This document shows positions 17,664-27,303 of a stretch of 64,000 nt of DNA, in pieces; positions within the stretch are counted from its first letter, which is position 1, and the number at the start of each line of letters is the position of its first letter. The notes under the pieces were generated by a model. The model was not told the DNA's origin. It worked only from the letters and a program-made list of their open reading frames with translations, and ran no database searches. Location: the NCBI GenBank assembly GCA_007693555.1, contig REDJ01000232.1, forward strand, positions 30,441 to 94,440, given 5' to 3'. The position numbers and the translations under genes are program-made. The DNA is from Bacteroidota bacterium. GTDB taxonomy: Bacteria > Bacteroidota > Bacteroidia > Bacteroidales > UBA7960.

Positions 17664-17691
17664 AAAAAGCCCCGCAATGGCAGGGCTTTTT
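17664..17691. terminator. Bidirectional intrinsic terminator
   Basis: AAAAAGCCC (17664-17672) pairs with GGGCTTTTT (17683-17691). A and T tracts on both sides let it serve both the DUF2179 gene and the convergent exbD gene. Confidence 0.85.
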
Positions 17692-17712
17692 CATTTCATT
17701 AAATATAATAAA

Positions 17713-18186
17713 TTACCTTGCTACTTCGCCTCGAATGGTCGAATAGTTAATATTCAAGGCATTTACCAGTCTTAGCTCTTGTTTTACATCTGTTACAATG
17801 CCCATTTTTGTCTCCCTGTCAATTTTCATTGAGGTAATCATCAGGGGCCTTTCTGCTTCAGGTCTGGCTAATCGTTCAGTTTCAATGAAACCGGCAATTT
17901 CATTCAGATTTGCAAAAGCATCATTGAGCTGAATACGAGGCTCTGTGCCAAAAATTTGCGATTGTATGGGAGGCCCAATATAAATAAAGCTTACCAAAGA
18001 TTTCCGCTCCAGCTTTTGAATTTCTGTGGCAGAGGGAAGGGTGTTTCTGACAAACAGAGTTGTTTCGCGCATGGTTGTGGTAACCATGAAGAAGAAAAGC
18101 AGCATAAAGATAATGTCGGGCAAAGATGCAGTGTTGATCTTTTGCGACTTGGGTGCGCTATCTTGTTTAAATCTACCTTTTATCAT
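17713..18186 (-). CDS. exbD: ExbD/TolR family biopolymer transport protein (second copy)
   Basis: The 157-residue protein has one N-terminal membrane helix with the proton-carrying Asp in the motif ASLPDIIFMLLFFFMVTTT and a periplasmic C-terminal domain. ExbD works with ExbB as a proton-driven motor that energises TonB or related proteins. The gene starts 2 bp after the preceding exbD gene stops and is last in the four-gene minus-strand cluster exbB-(108-residue protein)-exbD-exbD. Having two different ExbD proteins beside one ExbB is common in Bacteroidota. Confidence 0.92.
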   Translation of the reverse strand: MIKGRFKQDSAPKSQKINTASLPDIIFMLLFFFMVTTTMRETTLFVRNTLPSATEIQKLERKSLVSFIYIGPPIQSQIFGTEPRIQLNDAFANLNEIAGFIETERLARPEAERPLMITSMKIDRETKMGIVTDVKQELRLVNALNINYSTIRGEVAR

Positions 18187-18188
18187 TG

Positions 18189-18764
18189 TTAACGTCCTCC
18201 TATATCTTTAGGTTCTGCTTCAGAAATTGCAAGGGGAACAGCCCTTCGAATGGCATCAACAAGGTCTTGGTCGGTGAGCTGGTTAAACCGCACACCGAAC
18301 CTTTCCATAGAAAGCTCGTTACGAATATCGTTAAAAGCTGCTGCCAGTTCGTTTTGAACCGCAATGTACATTTCATAAGAGGTGCCCCGGTCATTCTGAA
18401 GCGAAACAACACCTCTTGATCGCTCAACCTCACCAAGGTTTTCAATTTCATCCATAAACTTGGCAGGCATATTGGGATCATTGGTGGGGTTTTGTATGAA
18501 ATTTTTTGTTTGTTCGCGTAACCTCCTGATATCGCCAAGTTCGCCACGCACCAAAAGCCTGTCGTTCATATCAACCAAAACAACAAAAACATTTCGCTCC
18601 CTCACAGGAGGCGGTTCAGGCGCATTTGGATCAATGGGAGGGGGTAACAACCTCCTTAAACCTGTGTCAACATCCATTGTAGTGGTTACAAGGAAAAACA
18701 CCAGAAGCAGGAAGGCTATATCCGCCATCGAACCGGCATTGATTTCTGGGTTCATTCTAGCCAT
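18189..18764 (-). CDS. exbD: ExbD/TolR family biopolymer transport protein (first copy)
   Basis: The 191-residue protein has the ExbD helix with its functional Asp in SMADIAFLLLVFFLVTTT, a proline-rich stretch just after the membrane (LPPPIDPNAPEPPPVRER) and a longer periplasmic domain than its neighbour. The two exbD products differ clearly outside the helix, so they are old paralogues and probably take separate positions in the motor. The gene lies 25 bp after the small membrane protein gene. Confidence 0.93.
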   Translation of the reverse strand: MARMNPEINAGSMADIAFLLLVFFLVTTTMDVDTGLRRLLPPPIDPNAPEPPPVRERNVFVVLVDMNDRLLVRGELGDIRRLREQTKNFIQNPTNDPNMPAKFMDEIENLGEVERSRGVVSLQNDRGTSYEMYIAVQNELAAAFNDIRNELSMERFGVRFNQLTDQDLVDAIRRAVPLAISEAEPKDIGGR

Positions 18765-18789
18765 AGAATAATCTCCTAAATTTTTTGTA

Positions 18790-19116
18790 TTATCTGAATA
18801 ATTTTGATACTTCGGTGAAAACCGCTGCTACAATTGCCAGGCCTATCAATATAAAAGTTGTATGGATACCCCCACCAATAATTCTGGAAGCGCTTTCGCC
18901 AACAGGTATTGCTACATGGGCGTAAACTTCACTGGTGGCAAATGAAAATCCTATCAAAAATATAATCAACAGAATAGCCATACCAATGAGCGCACCTTTG
19001 GCTTTTTTAAAATTCAGGATCAGGTGTGCAATTGAAAATCCGACGGCCGCTATTGCTGCCAGGCCCAAAAGGACATAAGTTGCAATGAGACCGGTATTTA
19101 ATAGTGCGTCACTCAT
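18790..19116 (-). CDS. Small three-helix membrane protein of the ExbB/ExbD cluster
   Basis: The 108-residue protein is almost entirely hydrophobic, with three predicted membrane helices (about 8-32, 44-62 and 82-102) and short loops. It lies between exbB (12 bp upstream) and the first exbD (25 bp downstream) on the same strand. A small membrane protein in this position is a recurrent part of Bacteroidota ExbB/ExbD clusters. No enzymatic motif is visible; it may be a structural part of the motor or its anchor, which is inference from position alone. Confidence 0.82.
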   Translation of the reverse strand: MSDALLNTGLIATYVLLGLAAIAAVGFSIAHLILNFKKAKGALIGMAILLIIFLIGFSFATSEVYAHVAIPVGESASRIIGGGIHTTFILIGLAIVAAVFTEVSKLFR

Positions 19117-19128
19117 AAGACTGATTTT

Positions 19129-19938
19129 TTATTTGTTATACTTAATAAGGATATCCATAAAGCTTACTGTGGCATCTTCCATGCTGTTTACAATGGTATC
19201 AATTTTGGATACAATGTAGTTATAAAATATTTGGAGGATAACAGCCACAATAAGACCAAAAACTGTAGTCAAAAGAGCTACCTTGATTCCGTCTGCAACA
19301 ATTGTGGGTGAAATATCACCGGCCTGAGCAATCGCGTCGAAAGCACTGATCATACCGATTACCGTACCCATAAATCCAAGCATAGGTGCAATAGCGATAA
19401 ACAGTGATATCCAGGTCAGGTTCATTTCAAGACGACCCATCATTACACTACCATAAGAAACAACAGATTTCTCAACAACCTCCATCCCTTCATTGTAGCG
19501 ATCCAAAGCCTGATAGAATATACTAGCTACAGGACCACGCGTATTTTTGCAAAGTTCTTTTGCAGAGTCAACGCCACCGGTTTTAAGTGCATCCTCAACC
19601 TGGTTTAGAAGCTTTGTTGTGTTTGTACTTGCCAGATTCAGATAAATAATCCGCTCGATACATAATGCCAAACCAATAATCAAGGTAAGAAGAACAATAC
19701 CCATAAATCTGGCATCACCTTCAATAAATCTTTCCTTAAGAATGTAGTGGAAAGTTAGGTCTTCCTCTTCCTCTACTTCCTGGGCAAACATCGCATCTGC
19801 GGGAGAAATTTCTTCCTCAGCTTCTTCTGTATCTACAATTTCAGTTTCAGGTTCTTGTTCATCCTGAGCTTGTACTTTGGCGTTGAATCCAAAAGTAAGA
19901 ATCCCGGCCATGGTCAAAAAGACAAATAATTTTTTCAT
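19129..19938 (-). CDS. exbB: MotA/TolQ/ExbB family proton channel protein
   Basis: The 269-residue protein begins with a cleavable signal peptide (to VQAQ, residue 24), then a strongly acidic stretch (residues 25-60, many Glu), and then the three-helix ExbB core: a first helix near 80-97 (GIVLLTLIIGLALCIERIIY), a cytoplasmic loop, and two long helices containing WISLFIAIAPMLGFMGTVIG and VALLTTVFGLIVAVILQIFYNY. It forms the stator of the proton-driven ExbB/ExbD motor. An acidic periplasmic extension after a signal peptide is common in this phylum. It is the first gene of the cluster; no consensus promoter was found upstream. Confidence 0.94.
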   Translation of the reverse strand: MKKLFVFLTMAGILTFGFNAKVQAQDEQEPETEIVDTEEAEEEISPADAMFAQEVEEEEDLTFHYILKERFIEGDARFMGIVLLTLIIGLALCIERIIYLNLASTNTTKLLNQVEDALKTGGVDSAKELCKNTRGPVASIFYQALDRYNEGMEVVEKSVVSYGSVMMGRLEMNLTWISLFIAIAPMLGFMGTVIGMISAFDAIAQAGDISPTIVADGIKVALLTTVFGLIVAVILQIFYNYIVSKIDTIVNSMEDATVSFMDILIKYNK

Positions 19939-20021
19939 AATAGATTCTATTGGTTTTGTTTTGACTGTAATTAATTATTGCAAAATTTGATTTATAATTT
20001 AATGAATAATTTAACTAATTC

Positions 20022-20112
20022 TGGCGGAGAGAGAGGGATTCGAACCCTCGATACCCTTGTGAGGTATACACACTTTCCAGGCGTGCGCCTTCGACCACTC
20101 GGCCATCTCTCC
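20022..20112 (-). tRNA. tRNA-Ser (anticodon GGA)
   Basis: Read on the minus strand from 20112, this folds into a class II tRNA: acceptor stem GGAGAGA with TCTCTCC, D arm GCCGAGTGGTCGAAGGC, anticodon stem CACGC/GTGTG around loop CTGGAAA (anticodon GGA at 20076-20078), a long variable arm, and a T arm with GGTTCGAATCC. Discriminator G and an encoded CCA are present (20022-20025). Confidence 0.97.
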
Positions 20113-20639
20113 CTAATTTCTGAGTGCGTTATGTGTGTTTCCTTTTATCTTTCAGGGTGCTAAAATACAAAAAAAATGAAACATAAAAACCAATATGATA
20201 ATTTTTAAAAAAAGCTTTACATCTGATAATCATGAAGAAATAAAAAGCAAAAATAATTTTTCTGTCTCATGACCTAAATTAACAGGAAAAAAGCCTGGCA
20301 GCACAATATGAAAAATCAATGTCCTGTGGTTTTAATTTTTAACGCTGTATTTTTTAAAATATTTAATTAATAACTCGGTTTTCACAATCTTTAAAAGCCA
20401 TTTTATTTTGATAAAATCAAAGATATTAACAATAATAGGTTGATAACATTTTTTCTGAACAGGCTGATATTCCTGAAAACTTGTCTAACTTTAGCCGCTC
20501 AGCTACTATAAAAAAAATCGTTCTTTTCATCGCGGGCACGCTTTTTCAAATTTCAACTGATTTACACCCAATCGACTGAAATACAATGCAAAAGCTTGTC
20601 TTGAGCTGAAGGATAACACTGTTAACATCTACTACTATT
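20113..20639. other. 527-bp intergenic region without a gene
   Basis: No coding frame with family resemblance or good start was found on either strand. The region is AT-rich and must contain the promoters of tRNA-Ser (minus) and the PhoH gene (plus). TAACTTTA at 20486-20493 is one mismatch from the -7 consensus. I see nothing else in it. Confidence 0.4.
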
Positions 20640-22037
20640 ATGGAAAAAAGGATTGTTGCCAAAAAATCCCAAAGGCAGGAAGTTGCCGTAAAAACTTCCA
20701 AATCTCGAAAAAAATCAAATTCCCAGGCAAAAATATTCGTTATCGATACTTCTGTGATTTTATATAATCATGGAGCTATTCTTGATTTTGAGGATAATGA
20801 TGTTGCCATCCCTATTACGGTATTGGAAGAAATAGACCAGTTTAAAAAGGGGAATGATACCAAAAATTTTGAAGCACGTGAATTTGCCAGAATCCTTGAT
20901 AAGCTTTCTCAGTCATCACCTTTGCAGGATTGGGTACCGGTAGGAAATTCCAGGGGAGGTCGAATAAGGGTAGTAATGAATAAACCTAACGGACTTGATG
21001 CAACATTGGTTTTTGGAGAGGATAAACCCGACCATAGGATTCTCAACACAGCAATTTTTCTTGCAAGAGAGAATCCTGAGAGAAAAATTATTCTGGTTAC
21101 CAAGGATATTAATCTCAGGCTGAAGGCCAAATCTCTTAATATTGCAGCTGAGGATTTTGAAACCGGCAAGGTAAAAAATGTTGATGAACTTTATTCTGGT
21201 AAAAGGGAAGTATCTGATGCTGACCCAACAGTAATAGAGCAGCTTTATGATGTTGGCTATTGTGAACCCGGTGAACTCGGGTTGGAAACACCTACAGCCA
21301 ATGAGTATTTTATAGTGCGCAATAACAGCAACTCTGTACTTGCCTATTATAACCCGGTGTCAGGACATATAGAACGGATAGATAAACGTACAATACAAAA
21401 AATCACTCCCCGCAATGCAGAGCAGGTTTTTTCGCTGCATGCCATTCTAAATCCCGATGTAAAGCTGGTTTCTTTACAGGGAATAGCAGGCACCGGCAAA
21501 ACTTTGCTTGCATTGGCAGGTGCCCTTGATCAGCGTCGAGATTTTGATCAGCTCTTTGTTGCACGGCCCATAATACCTCTTTCCAACAGGGATATTGGCT
21601 TTCTTCCGGGAGATGTAGCTTCAAAGGTCAGCCCGTATATGGAGCCGCTTTATGATAATCTTAAATTTATCCATTCGCAATACCGCGAAAAGGATAAGGA
21701 ATTCAAAAATATTACCGAAGCACTGGAAAATGAACGTATTGTGGTTTCACCACTGGCATATATCAGAGGTAGAAGTCTTTCAAACATTATCTTCATAATT
21801 GATGAAGCGCAAAATCTTACGCCCCATGAGATAAAAACGATCATAACGCGGGCTGGTGAAAATACCAAAATGATTTTTACAGGTGATATTTTCCAGATTG
21901 ATACTCCTTATCTTGATTCTCAAAGTAATGGATTATCTTACCTGATTGACAGGGTAAAAGGAAATAAACTTTATGCGCACATCAAACTTGAGAAAGGAGA
22001 GAGGTCAGAACTTGCGAATCTGGCCAACAATCTCTAA
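20640..22037 (+). CDS. phoH: PhoH family ATPase with N-terminal PIN ribonuclease domain
   Basis: The 465-residue protein joins a PIN domain (about 30-180; FVIDTSVILYN, the conserved PITVLEEIDQFK, and LVTKDINLRLKA, which supply the acidic metal-binding residues) to a PhoH ATPase domain (about 255-460; Walker A GIAGTGKT at 281-288, Walker B FIIDEAQNL, and FTGDIFQID). Some actinobacterial PIN-PhoH proteins have been described as RNA helicase/nucleases. In Bacteroidota this gene is usually chromosomal and single. The basic, Lys/Ser-rich first 25 residues suggest RNA contact. It stands alone between tRNA-Ser and the convergent M28 gene. Confidence 0.93.
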   Translation: MEKRIVAKKSQRQEVAVKTSKSRKKSNSQAKIFVIDTSVILYNHGAILDFEDNDVAIPITVLEEIDQFKKGNDTKNFEAREFARILDKLSQSSPLQDWVPVGNSRGGRIRVVMNKPNGLDATLVFGEDKPDHRILNTAIFLARENPERKIILVTKDINLRLKAKSLNIAAEDFETGKVKNVDELYSGKREVSDADPTVIEQLYDVGYCEPGELGLETPTANEYFIVRNNSNSVLAYYNPVSGHIERIDKRTIQKITPRNAEQVFSLHAILNPDVKLVSLQGIAGTGKTLLALAGALDQRRDFDQLFVARPIIPLSNRDIGFLPGDVASKVSPYMEPLYDNLKFIHSQYREKDKEFKNITEALENERIVVSPLAYIRGRSLSNIIFIIDEAQNLTPHEIKTIITRAGENTKMIFTGDIFQIDTPYLDSQSNGLSYLIDRVKGNKLYAHIKLEKGERSELANLANNL

Positions 22038-22074
22038 CCTGTCAGAAAGTTTGAATTTAATTAGCTTTCATTGT

Positions 22075-23085
22075 TCACCGGCCTTCTTCGTAAACAATGT
22101 GAGTTACTGTTTTTCCCACAGCATACAGAGTACTGATATCAATGATATCCATATTGTCTTTCATGGTGTGCCAGTAGGGAAAAAACCCGTGAGGGGTTTC
22201 AACTCTTTGATCAATGATATTTATGGTGGGGATGTTTCGGATGGTATTGATGTAATAGTGGTCATCAATTACGTGACCCCCTTCATCATTGATAAAGAAA
22301 TGACCGAATCCCAGTCTTTGCGCTCTTGCCCATACTTTTCTTACAATATTAGGGGCATACATCATAGAGTACCCTTCGTGCCTGAAACTTGCACCGGAAG
22401 CTCCCACCATATCCAGTAAGATGCCAAATCGTGCCATATAGTCTGGCCTGTGCGGAGAGCGAGCCCAGTGTTGGCTGCCCAATGCCCATGAGTCTCTGTC
22501 GAAACCGCGGGAATTTTCATGTTCACCATAATCTTCAGCATCAAAGAAAATAATATCTACCCCAATTGCGGGTTCGTGAATGCTTAATAAGCGTGCGATT
22601 TCAAGTAATACGCCCACACCGCTTGCCCCGTCATTGGCCCCGTCAAAAGGTTTGTAATGATTGGCAGGATCCGGATCACGATCGGCCCAGGGGCGGCTAT
22701 CCCAGTGTGCACATAATAATATACGATTTGTTTTGTCAGGTTTGAAACTGCCTATGAAATTACGGATATTGAGCACAGTGCCATCCCATGCACGTACTCT
22801 TGCCGGTTGCACATATAAAGTATCTGCATAAGCTCTCAATTTGGCCTCCAACCAGTCACCGCAAGCCCTGTGTTCTTCAGTATTGGGAACACGGGGACCA
22901 AATGAAACCTGTTTTTCAACAAAATAAAATGCTGAGTCGGCATTAAATCCGGGTATTTTAATTTCAGTTTTTTCAACCACATTGGAAGGTCCGGCTTGCT
23001 GTCGCACACGGTCTTCACCAGAACCGCACCGGTGAAATAAAAAACTTAGAATTATCAAAATATATATGAAACCTGGGCTTTTCAT
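22075..23085 (-). CDS. M28-fold enzyme, probably glutaminyl-peptide cyclotransferase
   Basis: The 336-residue protein has a lipoprotein-like signal (LFHRC at about 15-19) and an M28 alpha/beta fold with one-zinc ligands in DGANDGASGVGVLLEIA (Asp), FFDAEDYGE (Glu) and the late DDHYYIN (His). AHWDSRPWADRDPD is characteristic of animal-type glutaminyl cyclases and their Bacteroidota relatives such as the Porphyromonas enzyme. That enzyme turns N-terminal Gln, exposed when signal peptides are cut, into pyroglutamate in the periplasm. Aminopeptidase activity is the alternative and cannot be excluded from sequence. It is convergent with the PhoH gene. Confidence 0.88.
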   Translation of the reverse strand: MKSPGFIYILIILSFLFHRCGSGEDRVRQQAGPSNVVEKTEIKIPGFNADSAFYFVEKQVSFGPRVPNTEEHRACGDWLEAKLRAYADTLYVQPARVRAWDGTVLNIRNFIGSFKPDKTNRILLCAHWDSRPWADRDPDPANHYKPFDGANDGASGVGVLLEIARLLSIHEPAIGVDIIFFDAEDYGEHENSRGFDRDSWALGSQHWARSPHRPDYMARFGILLDMVGASGASFRHEGYSMMYAPNIVRKVWARAQRLGFGHFFINDEGGHVIDDHYYINTIRNIPTINIIDQRVETPHGFFPYWHTMKDNMDIIDISTLYAVGKTVTHIVYEEGR

Positions 23086-23326
23086 TATTTAATATCAATG
23101 ATTATTAACTTAAGAATCGAAGATTATCTGATTAAAATGTAATTTAGAATTTGGCTGAATGTGATAATATTAAAAAAAATATATTTGTATATTCTCCTGC
23201 AAACCTAACTATTTTTCCTGAAAACCATTTGAAAGTGTGTTCAAAATTGTACATAAATATATTTAAAATAGAAATTGTCAGACATTTGATTTCGCATAAA
23301 AAAAACTATATTTAAAGTAAAAGTTA

Positions 23327-23334
23327 TAGATTTG
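23327..23334 (+). promoter_or_regulatory. Probable -7 box for the PAS-LuxR gene
   Basis: TAGATTTG matches TAnnTTTG and lies 32 bp before the ATG at 23366. The region around it is extremely AT-rich; no correctly spaced TTTG -33 box is visible. Confidence 0.4.
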
Positions 23335-23365
23335 TTTTGAATACCTTATTTACTTACTTATTTCT

Positions 23366-24061
23366 ATGTCAAAAACCAAGCACACTGAAAAATATTACGA
23401 AACCCTGGCAAAATCCAATTTAAAATTCAAAAAACAGATTCAGTTTTATGAAAAAGTTTTGCGCAGCCTCAATGCGATAGTATTTGTTTTTGATATGAAT
23501 AACTTCAAAATGCTATGGGTGAATGATTCTTTTAAAAAAATCCTGGGATACAAAAAATCAACCAGAAGTATACCTGAGCAAGAGATAATAAATGTATATC
23601 ACCCTGACGACAGGGATGTGCTGAGAGAAATGCGTAATTATTTTACTCACAACAAATCGGGTACATTTACAGCAATCTTTAAATTCCGTGATGCCAAGAA
23701 TAAATATTTGTGGCTTTGTACCGCTGCAAGTATTTTCAGACGCACCACCGATGAATCGGTTTTTGAAGTAGTGGGTGTTTCAATCGATTTTACCAATCAG
23801 TTTTCCTATAATAAAAATCTGAAGCTGATTTCCCGTGAAAAACTGCAGGATTTAAATAAAGATACCATCAAGAGAATTACACCACGCGAAAAGGAAATAT
23901 TAAAATACTTTGCCAATGGTTATAAAACAAGAGAAATTGCAGCAAAATTTAATTTGAGTTTTCATACGGTTAATAACCACCGGAAAAATATTTTAAAGAA
24001 GCTAAAGATTAAGAACCTTGCGGCGCTTGTTAATTTTGCCGTTGAAAATGGTCTGGATTAA
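23366..24061 (+). CDS. PAS domain LuxR-type transcriptional regulator
   Basis: The 231-residue cytoplasmic protein consists of a PAS sensor domain (about 30-150; VFDMNNFKMLWVNDSF, YHPDDRDVLREM, VVGVSIDFT) and a C-terminal LuxR/GerE helix-turn-helix (about 165-231; ITPREKEILKYFANGYKTR, then the recognition helix FNLSFHTVNNHRKNILKKL). There is no receiver domain or membrane anchor, so it probably senses a ligand or redox state directly through PAS. It ends 8 bp from the end of the convergent hybrid kinase gene. Targets are unknown. Confidence 0.9.
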   Translation: MSKTKHTEKYYETLAKSNLKFKKQIQFYEKVLRSLNAIVFVFDMNNFKMLWVNDSFKKILGYKKSTRSIPEQEIINVYHPDDRDVLREMRNYFTHNKSGTFTAIFKFRDAKNKYLWLCTAASIFRRTTDESVFEVVGVSIDFTNQFSYNKNLKLISREKLQDLNKDTIKRITPREKEILKYFANGYKTREIAAKFNLSFHTVNNHRKNILKKLKIKNLAALVNFAVENGLD

Positions 24062-24069
24062 ATCCGTAT

Positions 24070-27000
24070 TCAGGATTTGCTTTCATACTTATCCTTCAAC
24101 TCATCAAGAGATTTTTTCAAATCTGACATCATTTCCCTGATAAGAATATTTTTGTTATCGATGTAGCTTTTATTGATTCGGATGATTGAATTGATGGTTT
24201 CTATAATTTCAATCAGTCCGCTTGACTCAAGCTCCTGTGATTTGTCTTTAGCCACATTTTCCATATAACTGATGGCTTTACTTGGTTCTTGCTTGCGGAG
24301 CATTGTACTTAACTTCACCAGTATTTCAATATTAATATCGCCATCATCAGGCTTTGGTTGTCTGTCTGATACTATGGCAGGTGCAGTATGTTTAATTTCT
24401 GCCGGCTCGGGAAGGTAAGTTTTTATGAGCCTGTAAAGTTCCTTAGGACTGAAAGGCTTACAAATCAATTCATTCATACCTGCTTCCTTAACACTATCCT
24501 TCACTTCTCCGGGTGCTGCTGCGCTGAGCGCAAATATGGGTACTCTTGAATAGTAATCTGAAAGTTTCCTGAGTTTACGTGTGGTTTCAAAGCCATCTAT
24601 TCCAGGCATTTGAATATCCATCAGGATAAGGTCAAAGTCATTGCGGGTAGCCATTTGCATGGCTATATAACCATCTTCGGCAATATGAAGCTTACACTTC
24701 CATTTGTCGAAGATTTTTTTGGCTACCATAATATTCATGACATTGTCTTCCACCAGCATAATGTTATATCCTTCCAAACTAAGTGAGTCAAGTCTTTCAG
24801 GTATTTCATCCTTTTTTTGTGCTTCATCCTGCCGGTATGGAAAATCTATTTCAAATGAGAACAGTGAGCCTTCATCCGGCTTGCTTTCCACTGAAATACG
24901 GCTGTTGTGCATGAAAAGCAAGCTTTTTACAATAGCCAGACCAAGCCCGGTACCACCATATTTACGAGAGGTTTCAGAGCTTGCCTGGGTAAATACCTCA
25001 AACAGTGATTCAATCTTGTCGGCATGTATACCGATACCGGTATCTTTAATGCCAAAATATAGCTTACAGCTTTCATGGTCGCGGCTTTGCTGACGAATGA
25101 TGAGCTTGACTCCTCCTTTTTCTGTGAATTTAATGGCATTGGAAATAAGGTTCTTTAAAATCTGACCAAGCCTGAGGGGGTCGCCCATTATAACCTGTGG
25201 AATGTTCTCATCGAAATCGAGTTCAAGTCTGATTCCCTTTTCCTGAGCGCGCAAAAGATTGGTATTAACAATTTTATTAAGGTAATCGCGTGCGTTTATG
25301 GGTATACTTTCAAGCTCCAGTTTACCTGCTTCTATTTTTGAATAATCCAGGATGTCATTTACAATGCTGAGCAGATCACGTGCTGAGAATCCAAGAATTT
25401 CAAGATTCTCCTTCTGAGCAGGATCTTCAGCTTCATTTATCAGCATATCAGCCATTACGATAATAGCATTTAGGGGTGTACGTATCTCATGGCTCATTAC
25501 CGATAGGAAATCTGATTTGGTTTTGGCGGCGGCAATGGCTTGTTTGCGGGCAGCAATGATTTCTTCTTCGTAGTTTTTTCGCGAAGTAATATCAAGAGAA
25601 GTACCAAAGAATCCTGTAATCTTACCTTCCTTTTTGATGGGTTTGACAGTGGCTTCAATGTAAGTGATTACATTGTCGGGTTTCAGTGCCCTGCATTCAT
25701 ATTTTGCATAACCTTCGTTTCGGGCCTTTTCTATAGCTGCAAGCACCTGCTCTCTGTCATCCGGATGAATATAATCATAAAAGTCCTTTCCATAAGGTGC
25801 TCCATTTGCAGGATCCAGCCCGTATTGCTCAAACATCTGATCAGTCCATTGTGCAGTTTCATTCTCAAAATCAACAGACCAGTTACCGAACCCAGCCAGT
25901 TTCTGTGCATCCAGAAGTTTTTCACCGGCATCACGAAGCTTCATCTCAATGGCTTTCTGGTCAGTGACACAATTCCATACACTTAAAACGGCGGCATCTC
26001 CTGTTCCAGGAAGTGCAATAGGTACCTTTGAATATTGAAAATAGCGTTCCCTGTTTTCTATGGGGTCAAAAAACTTTTCTTCACGGTGAATTTCTTTTCC
26101 CTGTTCAATAACCATCTTATCTTCATGGATACTGTTTTCCATGGCCGTGCGTGGTGAATCAAGCTCGGTTTCAGTTTTTCCTTTTATATCACGCGGATGT
26201 TTTCCCAGGTAATCGGCAAATGCTTTGTTAACATGATGATAACGATTCTGCAAGTCTCTTACATAAATAAATTGCGGAACATGGTCCATGATTTCCCTAA
26301 GCAGCTTTTTGCTGCTTAGCAGTGCTTCCCCTGATTTTTTCTTTTCACTGATGTCATTTTTTACCGCCAGAAAATTCAGAATGGTACCATTCTCATCCAT
26401 TATGGGACTGATGGTAACTTCTTCCCAGAACAATTCACCGTTTTTCTTTTTATTCAGCAACTCTCCTTCCCATTTCACACCCATTTTAATGATTTTCCAC
26501 ATCTTTTCATATACATCAATTTCATGCTCACCTGATTTTAAAATGCGGGTATGTTCTCCATAAACCTCCTTGAAAGTATAGCCGGTTTTTTCTTCAAATG
26601 CAGGGTTGACGAATTCAATTTTTCCCTCAGGATCAGTAATTATGATTGTGTTTGCACTTTGGTTAACCGCCGCACTGAACAATTGCGACTTTTTGCGAAG
26701 CACTTTCTTTTCCTGCCTTTCCTTGCTCAGTTCAAGCATTATACTAAACTCTTTTTCGCTGACAGGTAGTTTTATTATGTTTTCAAAAAAGTGCGCATTG
26801 CGGCTGTATTGGTATAAAGATTCATTTTCGGGTTCTGCAATGATACAAATGGAATTTTCATATCCTTCAATTATTTCAAGGATTTGTTTGAGCTGGGGTT
26901 TATGTTTTTCCTTTAGTTCAATTACAATTATGTTACTAAGGCTATCTTCAGGGATTTGCTTTTCAGAAAAAGATGAACCAAGTGGCAGGCATTTGTCCCT

Positions 27001-27078
27001 GGATTCCTCAAAGACATGGGTAATGGTTTTGCAAAAACCGGTACTGGAAAAAAATACCGTCAGACTGTATTTCTTCAT
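24070..27078 (-). CDS. Hybrid sensor histidine kinase with three PAS domains and a receiver domain
   Basis: The 1002-residue protein lacks clear membrane helices and is probably cytoplasmic. In order: an N-terminal region of about 125 residues shaped like a degenerate receiver, PAS1 (about 132-248), PAS2 (about 258-375), PAS3 (about 385-500), a HisKA dimerisation domain with SVMSHEIRTPLNAII and phospho-accepting His530, a HATPase domain with N box LISNAIKF and DTGIGIH, a receiver domain with phospho-accepting Asp821 (LILMDIQMPG), and a C-terminal helical region where an HPt domain could sit but no matching His is seen. It is convergent with the PAS-LuxR regulator. No cognate output gene is adjacent. 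Confidence 0.92.
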   Translation of the reverse strand: MKKYSLTVFFSSTGFCKTITHVFEESRDKCLPLGSSFSEKQIPEDSLSNIIVIELKEKHKPQLKQILEIIEGYENSICIIAEPENESLYQYSRNAHFFENIIKLPVSEKEFSIMLELSKERQEKKVLRKKSQLFSAAVNQSANTIIITDPEGKIEFVNPAFEEKTGYTFKEVYGEHTRILKSGEHEIDVYEKMWKIIKMGVKWEGELLNKKKNGELFWEEVTISPIMDENGTILNFLAVKNDISEKKKSGEALLSSKKLLREIMDHVPQFIYVRDLQNRYHHVNKAFADYLGKHPRDIKGKTETELDSPRTAMENSIHEDKMVIEQGKEIHREEKFFDPIENRERYFQYSKVPIALPGTGDAAVLSVWNCVTDQKAIEMKLRDAGEKLLDAQKLAGFGNWSVDFENETAQWTDQMFEQYGLDPANGAPYGKDFYDYIHPDDREQVLAAIEKARNEGYAKYECRALKPDNVITYIEATVKPIKKEGKITGFFGTSLDITSRKNYEEEIIAARKQAIAAAKTKSDFLSVMSHEIRTPLNAIIVMADMLINEAEDPAQKENLEILGFSARDLLSIVNDILDYSKIEAGKLELESIPINARDYLNKIVNTNLLRAQEKGIRLELDFDENIPQVIMGDPLRLGQILKNLISNAIKFTEKGGVKLIIRQQSRDHESCKLYFGIKDTGIGIHADKIESLFEVFTQASSETSRKYGGTGLGLAIVKSLLFMHNSRISVESKPDEGSLFSFEIDFPYRQDEAQKKDEIPERLDSLSLEGYNIMLVEDNVMNIMVAKKIFDKWKCKLHIAEDGYIAMQMATRNDFDLILMDIQMPGIDGFETTRKLRKLSDYYSRVPIFALSAAAPGEVKDSVKEAGMNELICKPFSPKELYRLIKTYLPEPAEIKHTAPAIVSDRQPKPDDGDINIEILVKLSTMLRKQEPSKAISYMENVAKDKSQELESSGLIEIIETINSIIRINKSYIDNKNILIREMMSDLKKSLDELKDKYESKS

Positions 27079-27303
27079 GGGTCATGAATTAATTAAAAAG
27101 AGAGAAACTCCAATAATAATGAAAACTCTCCGGGCAAAAAACTTATTTATCTACTGATTAGTAATTCAGTATGTTGCATGAATATTTAATCAAAATCGTA
27201 TTAATTCATACCCGGGGAATAATCATTTTATGTATATGCATACGAAATCAAGGAGAAAAGGTTATTGCGGATAATGAGGAAATTGCATTTCCTTATTTTT
27301 ACA

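Noticed and set aside
19978..20163. Plus-strand frame over the tRNA-Ser region (ERGIRTLDTLVRY...)
   Set aside because: This is the antisense reading of the tRNA, a well-known false protein. The tRNA fold is complete.
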